DNA from: a virus
DNA length: 29,327 bases
Virus record (IMG/VR): IMGVR_UViG_3300032293_000534
Span: 1-29,327 of that record
Strand: one strand, 5' to 3'
This document shows positions 25,600-29,327 of the stretch, one piece after another. A program made the position numbers and the translations under genes. Below the pieces are notes generated by a model. It was given only the letters and a program-made list of their open reading frames with translations. It did not search any database and was not told the origin of the DNA. How positions within the stretch are numbered: position 1 is the stretch's first letter; every line of letters begins with the position of its first letter.

Positions 25600-25614
25600 G
25601 ATAATCCAAATATA

Positions 25615-26268
25615 ATGTTTAATATTGAATATGTAGCAGGTTCTACAAACGTATTATCATACGGTAAAAACTTTTTAGCAATACATGGATTATTAGAAAT
25701 TAAACAAGTAACTGAAAAGAAAAGAGCTACAAGTGAAATTTCTTATAATAAATCTACAATGCAAAAGTTATTAAATAAATTAAATCCTATAGCTCAAAAT
25801 TATGGATATGAAGTTTTAGGATCAATTCCTACTACATTAGAATCGCAGCCAGATTTAAATAGCGAATTAAATAAAAAATATACAGTAAATTACGGTCCTA
25901 AAAAAGAAACTAAAACATTGAAACAATGGTTAGCTTCTGCAAAAGTACCTCGCGGTAATATTAAAACAGTTGAAGGAAAATCAATTACTGCATTATCAAA
26001 AGAAGTTTTATTAAAGATTTCTGAAGGAACTCCATTAAATAAATTTATAGCAGATAAAAAAGATTATCAAGATGCAATTGATGGATTTGTTATTTATATT
26101 GCTACTATGAAATTAGGAGATGCAGTATTAGCAAAATTAAATTCTCCTTTAGGCCCTGTGTCAGAACAAGAAGGGATTGTTATCCGTGATCCGAAAATTT
26201 ATAATAAACCGTTTAAAATTACAGGTAAATTTATCGTAGGCGGTTTAGCATCATCATTTAAGAAATAA
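25615..26268 (+). CDS. C-terminal part of the ligase-like domain (3' half of an interrupted gene)
   Basis: A 217-residue ORF beginning at an internal ATG 15 bases after the stop of the preceding frame. It carries the motifs missing upstream: NIEYVAGSTNV (motif III-like, E5) and KNFLAIHGL near the start, SEQEGIVIRDP (motif IV, E186) and PFKITGKF (motif V, K201 and K205). The central 100 residues are a helical, lysine-rich insertion without a recognised fold. On its own it lacks the motif I lysine and could not form the enzyme-nucleotide intermediate. It must pair with the upstream product, be joined to it by readthrough, or be a broken remnant. The ATG may serve for reinitiation, since no Shine-Dalgarno sequence precedes it. 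Confidence 0.75.
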   Translation: MFNIEYVAGSTNVLSYGKNFLAIHGLLEIKQVTEKKRATSEISYNKSTMQKLLNKLNPIAQNYGYEVLGSIPTTLESQPDLNSELNKKYTVNYGPKKETKTLKQWLASAKVPRGNIKTVEGKSITALSKEVLLKISEGTPLNKFIADKKDYQDAIDGFVIYIATMKLGDAVLAKLNSPLGPVSEQEGIVIRDPKIYNKPFKITGKFIVGGLASSFKK

Positions 26269-26284
26269 TTATATATAAAATAAT

Positions 26285-26893
26285 ATGACAAAGTTACGTA
26301 ATATAAGTGCAATTAGAAAAATGTTAGACGGTACTCACCGTAGCCAGACAAAAACATCAGTTTCGTTAAATACTTCAGAAGCTCCTATTAAAAGAGAAGT
26401 AGGAGAAAGATGGGTCGATGAAACTGGTAAAGAATGGGAACAGAGACAAGGTTATAAAATTAGCGTTACAAAAGCTTTAGATTTAATAGCAGAAAATCGA
26501 ATGCCGGCTAATTGCCCTAAATGTAGTAATCCAATGACAAAAAAGAATTTGGATGAAAAAATGTGGAATATTCATAAAATATGTTTCGATTGCGTAATTG
26601 ATATGGAACATCAATTACGATTAGAAGGAAAGTATAATGAATATGAAAAACAAAAGATTAGAGAAAATGCTATGGCTTGGTTAAGAGATGCAGAAAAAGA
26701 TGTAGAAGATTTAGTTAATGCTTATCGATACGCATCTTTCGTTAATCAAGACGGGTCAGTAGAAAAATGGACAGGCGGATTATCTGCAGAAGAATTTGAA
26801 GCTAAAGTACGTGGAGAGTTTAACAAATTTAAAACAGAATTTATTGATAAATTAGATGGTAAACAAATAGATGAGACAATTAAAGATATTTGA
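26285..26893 (+). CDS. Conserved phage protein with zinc-ribbon-like cysteines
   Basis: A 202-residue protein. The N-terminal 60 residues hold a conserved-looking block (AIRKMLDGTHRSQTKT, VGERWVDETGKEWEQRQGYK). Next come two CxxC pairs, C77-C80 (NCPKCSNPM) and C100-C103 (KICFDCVIDM), spaced as in a treble-clef or zinc-ribbon site. The C-terminal 100 residues are charged alpha helices. It seems to recur in marine T4-like phages as a protein without a role. Zn binding is inferred from the four cysteines. It overlaps the next gene by 23 nt, an unusually long overlap for this window, which suggests coupled translation. Confidence 0.65.
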   Translation: MTKLRNISAIRKMLDGTHRSQTKTSVSLNTSEAPIKREVGERWVDETGKEWEQRQGYKISVTKALDLIAENRMPANCPKCSNPMTKKNLDEKMWNIHKICFDCVIDMEHQLRLEGKYNEYEKQKIRENAMAWLRDAEKDVEDLVNAYRYASFVNQDGSVEKWTGGLSAEEFEAKVRGEFNKFKTEFIDKLDGKQIDETIKDI

Positions 26894-28145
26894 TTTTGAT
26901 GATACGTTAGCTAAATCAGAAACGCCTGTAATAATAAAAAAATCGGACGGTTCTAGTATAACATTAACTCCTGGTCAATTCGCTACATATAAAATGGAAC
27001 CGGATGATGTGTTAGATTTTACGTATTTTAATAAAATGGTAACGAAAGCAACGCCTATTAAACATAATGTGGAGTTACTTAAAACGTATTTAGCAAATCC
27101 AGGTAGATATAAAGTTACTATATTAACTGCTCGGCGATTAGCATTTCCTATACGATATTGGTTAAAGAAACTAACAGGACGTGAAGTGTATGTAGTAGGC
27201 GTAGCGGGTTCCGATCCTAAATTAAAATCAGATTATATTGAAAAAGAAATAAAGAAAGGATATACCGATATATTCTTTATAGACGATAGTTTACCTAACG
27301 TCCAAGCTATAAAAAATTTAAATAAAAAATACCCTGACGTAAATATAGAGGCAATCGTGGCAGAAAATATTAATGAACGATATTTAAGACAAATAATAGC
27401 AATTACGGAATCAATAAACGAAATTGAAAGCAGTAATTTTATTGAAGAAGAAGAAAATGAAGTTCAAAAAGTTTTAGATGATACTCCTGATGATGTTGAA
27501 GATGCTTTGGCTAAATTCTTAAAAATGTCGCCGGATGAATTGGAAAAGCAAGTATTAGCTAATCCTGACGGAGATAAAAATGTTGAAGAAGGATTAGGTT
27601 TAACGCTTTTGTTAGCTCTTCCTTTATTATTGGAATTAGCCGGTAAAGTAACTAATAAAATTAAAACATCGTTTGCATTATCTGCGGACGATCAAAAGTT
27701 TTATGATGAATGGAAAACTCGTAAAAAGAAAGCAAAAGATTCAAAAGATCTAGCTCTAGTAAAGCAATTAGATAAAGAATATAATGATAAATTTGCTTCT
27801 AAATTCGGTAAAGGTTTAATCGGAGCGGGACATGCATTACATAAAGCATATACGGCTCCAATTGTACAAGTGTTGAGATTAGGAAGTTTCTTACCCGGTA
27901 AATTTGGGGATTGGGCGAAAGATCCAAAAACAAGAGAAAAAGTGGCAGATATTATATATGCAGTTACAATGTTATTTTACGGCGGAATACATGCTAAACA
28001 TGGCATTACTGAATTGTTAGCTCAACACGGTGTCGACGGGGCGTCATTTACTACTACGGTTATCGACGCAGCTAAATCAGGAAAAAGTTTAAGAGATGTA
28101 ATTGCAGCCGCTGTTGAAATAGTGGGCGGATTTAAATCTACATAA
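26871..28145 (+). CDS. HAD-superfamily phosphatase fused to a hydrophobic C-terminal half
   Basis: A 424-residue protein. Residues 1-170 are a HAD-fold hydrolase: motif I FDFDDTL (D8 nucleophile, D10 acid), motif II TILTAR (T86), and motif IV FFIDDS (D138, D139). Such enzymes remove phosphate from nucleotides or polynucleotide ends. After an acidic linker (about 180-235) the second half has two hydrophobic segments, about 241-258 (GLGLTLLLALPLLLELAG) and about 357-372 (KVADIIYAVTMLFYGG), separated by basic helices. That part looks membrane-associated or like a virion-assembly protein, and is unrelated to HAD folds. No frameshift is seen, so this is one fused chain. It starts inside the previous gene. 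Confidence 0.7.
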   Translation: MRQLKIFDFDDTLAKSETPVIIKKSDGSSITLTPGQFATYKMEPDDVLDFTYFNKMVTKATPIKHNVELLKTYLANPGRYKVTILTARRLAFPIRYWLKKLTGREVYVVGVAGSDPKLKSDYIEKEIKKGYTDIFFIDDSLPNVQAIKNLNKKYPDVNIEAIVAENINERYLRQIIAITESINEIESSNFIEEEENEVQKVLDDTPDDVEDALAKFLKMSPDELEKQVLANPDGDKNVEEGLGLTLLLALPLLLELAGKVTNKIKTSFALSADDQKFYDEWKTRKKKAKDSKDLALVKQLDKEYNDKFASKFGKGLIGAGHALHKAYTAPIVQVLRLGSFLPGKFGDWAKDPKTREKVADIIYAVTMLFYGGIHAKHGITELLAQHGVDGASFTTTVIDAAKSGKSLRDVIAAAVEIVGGFKST

Positions 28146-28158
28146 TATAAGGAAATTA

Positions 28159-28908
28159 ATGAAAAAGAATATTATTACAGAAGCTATACAATATCATAAA
28201 GAAAATAAAATACCATATAGCGAGCCTATTTTTAGGTACGGGTCAGTTAACTTTTTTAAATATATAAATGAGTTACGTAAACTTAATGAATCTAAACAAG
28301 TTGAATTAGATGAAGATGCAAAGTTTTTTATTAGTACTGATTTAGGTAAAATAGGAATTTATGAAGGACACGAAGTTCTTTTAGATTTTCCGATGATAGA
28401 AAATACAATAAACGAAATTTCAAGAGTCGATTATCTTAGTATTTGGAAATGGCTTAAAAAAGTAAAAACCAAAGTAACTCCTAAAATGTACGCAGCAGTT
28501 TTAAAAGTAGTTAATATGTCAATAATCGATCCGTATGAAAATGCAAAATCCATAATTGATCATATTGTAGATCAATTTGGTTTAGCGGAATTTGGATTAG
28601 CTGAAGGTATAATATCAGAAGCCGATTACAAAGGTAAATCAGTGGATTTAAATTCTCCAAAGCGCGGTGGGTCTAAAAAGTTTTACGTATATGTAAAATC
28701 AGATGCAGGAAACGTAAAAAAGATTTCTTTTGGAGATACTTCAGGATTAACTTCTAAAATTAAAGATCCGAAAGCTCGTAAAGCATTTTCTGCAAGACAT
28801 CAATGCGATAAGAAAAAAGATAAAACTAAAGCAGGATATTGGGCATGTAATTTACCTAGGTATTGGGATAAGTTAGGCGGCGGATCAAAAATTAGTAGTT
28901 TTTGGTAG
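28159..28908 (+). CDS. Conserved virion-type protein with basic C-terminal domain
   Basis: A 249-residue protein. The opening EAIQYHKENKIPYSEPIFRY and GSVNFFKYINELR (to residue 40), then a segment AKFFISTDLGKIGIYEGHEV (54-73) with LLDFPMI, resemble blocks found in marine T4-like virion proteins. The last 80 residues form a basic domain: KKFYVYVKSDAGNVKKISFG, DPKARKAFSARHQCD and KAGYWACNLPRYW, with C216, C230 and H214 able to bind a metal. The domain recurs in phage proteins near head genes, as I recall, but its function is not known to me. An AAGGA stretch in the 13 nt leader acts as a weak ribosome binding site. It follows the fused HAD gene. Confidence 0.65.
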   Translation: MKKNIITEAIQYHKENKIPYSEPIFRYGSVNFFKYINELRKLNESKQVELDEDAKFFISTDLGKIGIYEGHEVLLDFPMIENTINEISRVDYLSIWKWLKKVKTKVTPKMYAAVLKVVNMSIIDPYENAKSIIDHIVDQFGLAEFGLAEGIISEADYKGKSVDLNSPKRGGSKKFYVYVKSDAGNVKKISFGDTSGLTSKIKDPKARKAFSARHQCDKKKDKTKAGYWACNLPRYWDKLGGGSKISSFW

Positions 28909-28909
28909 T

Positions 28910-28917
28910 ATATTTAT
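28910..28917 (+). promoter_or_regulatory. Recurring ATATTTAT leader motif (candidate late promoter element)
   Basis: ATATTTAT lies 25 bases before the ATG at 28935, starting two bases after the preceding stop codon. AAAAGG follows at 28924-28929, a possible weak ribosome binding site. It is the last of five such leaders. Confidence 0.4.
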
Positions 28918-28934
28918 TATTATAAAAGGTTAAT

Positions 28935-29255
28935 ATGAAAAATAAAGAATTAAGAAAAATTATTAACGAAGAAATTCGTAATATATTATCAGAAGCAGAT
29001 GTAATACCTACAGGTCCGGACGGTCAAAAAATAACGGATCCTAAAGTTATAAAAGGATTAAATACTGCATTAAAATCAGTAGACTCATCTATTCGAGTGA
29101 AATTAATACAATTGATACAAGATCCAGGTTCGGCTAAATCATTAAACAGTACGGATAAACGTGCTGCGATGATTGCAGCTCTTGCAATTGCATTTAAAAT
29201 GACCGATCGAGAATTTGGTCAAATAATTACTAAAGTAAAATCATATTTAGCGTAA
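28935..29255 (+). CDS. Small conserved phage protein, LRKII-EEI helix at the N-terminus
   Basis: A 106-residue protein. Residues 1-20 form an amphipathic charged helix (KNKELRKIINEEIRNILSEA) resembling the N-terminus of the 3443 product. It is followed by a short turn-rich segment (VIPTGPDGQKITDPKVIKG) and two helices with alanine-rich core (RAAMIAALAIAFKMT). No enzyme motif, cysteine or signal peptide is visible. Its leader carries an ATATTTAT motif. The next gene starts one base after the stop (TAATATG). A virion scaffold or assembly role is suggested by the shared N-terminal helix only; I do not recognise the family. Confidence 0.55.
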   Translation: MKNKELRKIINEEIRNILSEADVIPTGPDGQKITDPKVIKGLNTALKSVDSSIRVKLIQLIQDPGSAKSLNSTDKRAAMIAALAIAFKMTDREFGQIITKVKSYLA

Positions 29256-29256
29256 T

Positions 29257-29327
29257 ATGAAACCATATACCCAAACAGTCACAGGCAATAAAATTCTTCG
29301 TGAATTTGCACATGATACTGATTCTCA
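29257..29327 (+). CDS. Start of a further gene, truncated by the window edge
   Basis: An open frame begins with ATG at 29257, one base after the preceding stop (TAATATG). It reads MKPYTQTVTGNKILREFAHD then TDS to the end. The TAATATG junction is the same as at 117-123 and other gene borders in the window, which supports a real start. Only 23 residues are visible. The ILREF-D-D opening is one I have seen in small conserved phage proteins of unknown role, but this is too short for a family call. Confidence 0.5.
   Translation, partial: MKPYTQTVTGNKILREFAHDTDS

Noticed and set aside
1-29327. tRNA genes, CRISPR arrays, insertion sequences, attachment sites.
   Set aside because: I saw no cloverleaf-like sequence, regularly spaced repeats, transposase motifs or terminal inverted repeats; intergenic gaps are too short to hold most of these.

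Overview
The window is a gene-dense, strongly AT-rich stretch of a T4-like (myovirus) tailed phage genome. All supported genes lie on the + strand and are packed end to end, with 1-8 nt overlaps or gaps of 0-85 nt; no stretch of more than 300 bases lacks a gene. Recognisable T4-type genes are the late sigma factor gp55, baseplate gp5 (spike/hub), gp25, gp6, a gp7-like giant wedge protein, primase gp61 and a fused gp47-gp46 recombination nuclease. Most starts lack a Shine-Dalgarno sequence and sit in A/T-only leaders, often as the junction TAATATG. That is compatible with a Bacteroidota (flavobacterial-type) host, but this is inference only.

Layout: (1) 1-2292: tail end of a ClpP-like protease (probably the prohead protease or an auxiliary ClpP), an HD-domain hydrolase, a small membrane-anchored coiled-coil protein, the late sigma factor, and a small conserved protein. 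(2) 2289-13185: baseplate block with gp5, an unknown virion-type protein, gp25, gp6, then three large proteins carrying carbohydrate-binding or cell-envelope-type modules (DNRLRE-like, PASTA, a GKKR module, LamG-like). (3) 13232-17886: four further virion structural proteins, two of them paralogues in their C-terminal tails, separated by one clear intrinsic terminator and by a recurring ATATTTAT leader motif that may be the late promoter. (4) 17888-22408: DNA metabolism block with a T7 endonuclease I-type Holliday junction resolvase, a gp61-like primase and a 1048-residue Mre11-Rad50 (gp47-gp46) fusion. (5) 22433-24409: another large virion-type protein. (6) 24418-29327: accessory genes: a nucleotidyltransferase fused to a ligase-like domain that is broken by one in-frame TAA, a zinc-ribbon protein, a HAD phosphatase fused to a hydrophobic C-terminal half, two small virion-type conserved proteins and the start of a further gene.

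How they work together: gp55 would direct late transcription of the virion genes. The gp5/gp25/gp6/large-protein set would build the baseplate and its receptor-contacting decorations. Primase, resolvase and the fused Mre11-Rad50 nuclease would serve recombination-dependent replication and DNA processing before packaging. The most noteworthy points are the in-frame TAA that splits the ligase-like gene between its catalytic motifs, the single-chain gp47-gp46 fusion, the PASTA and GKKR modules in baseplate proteins, and the ATATTTAT motif found only upstream of gapped genes.
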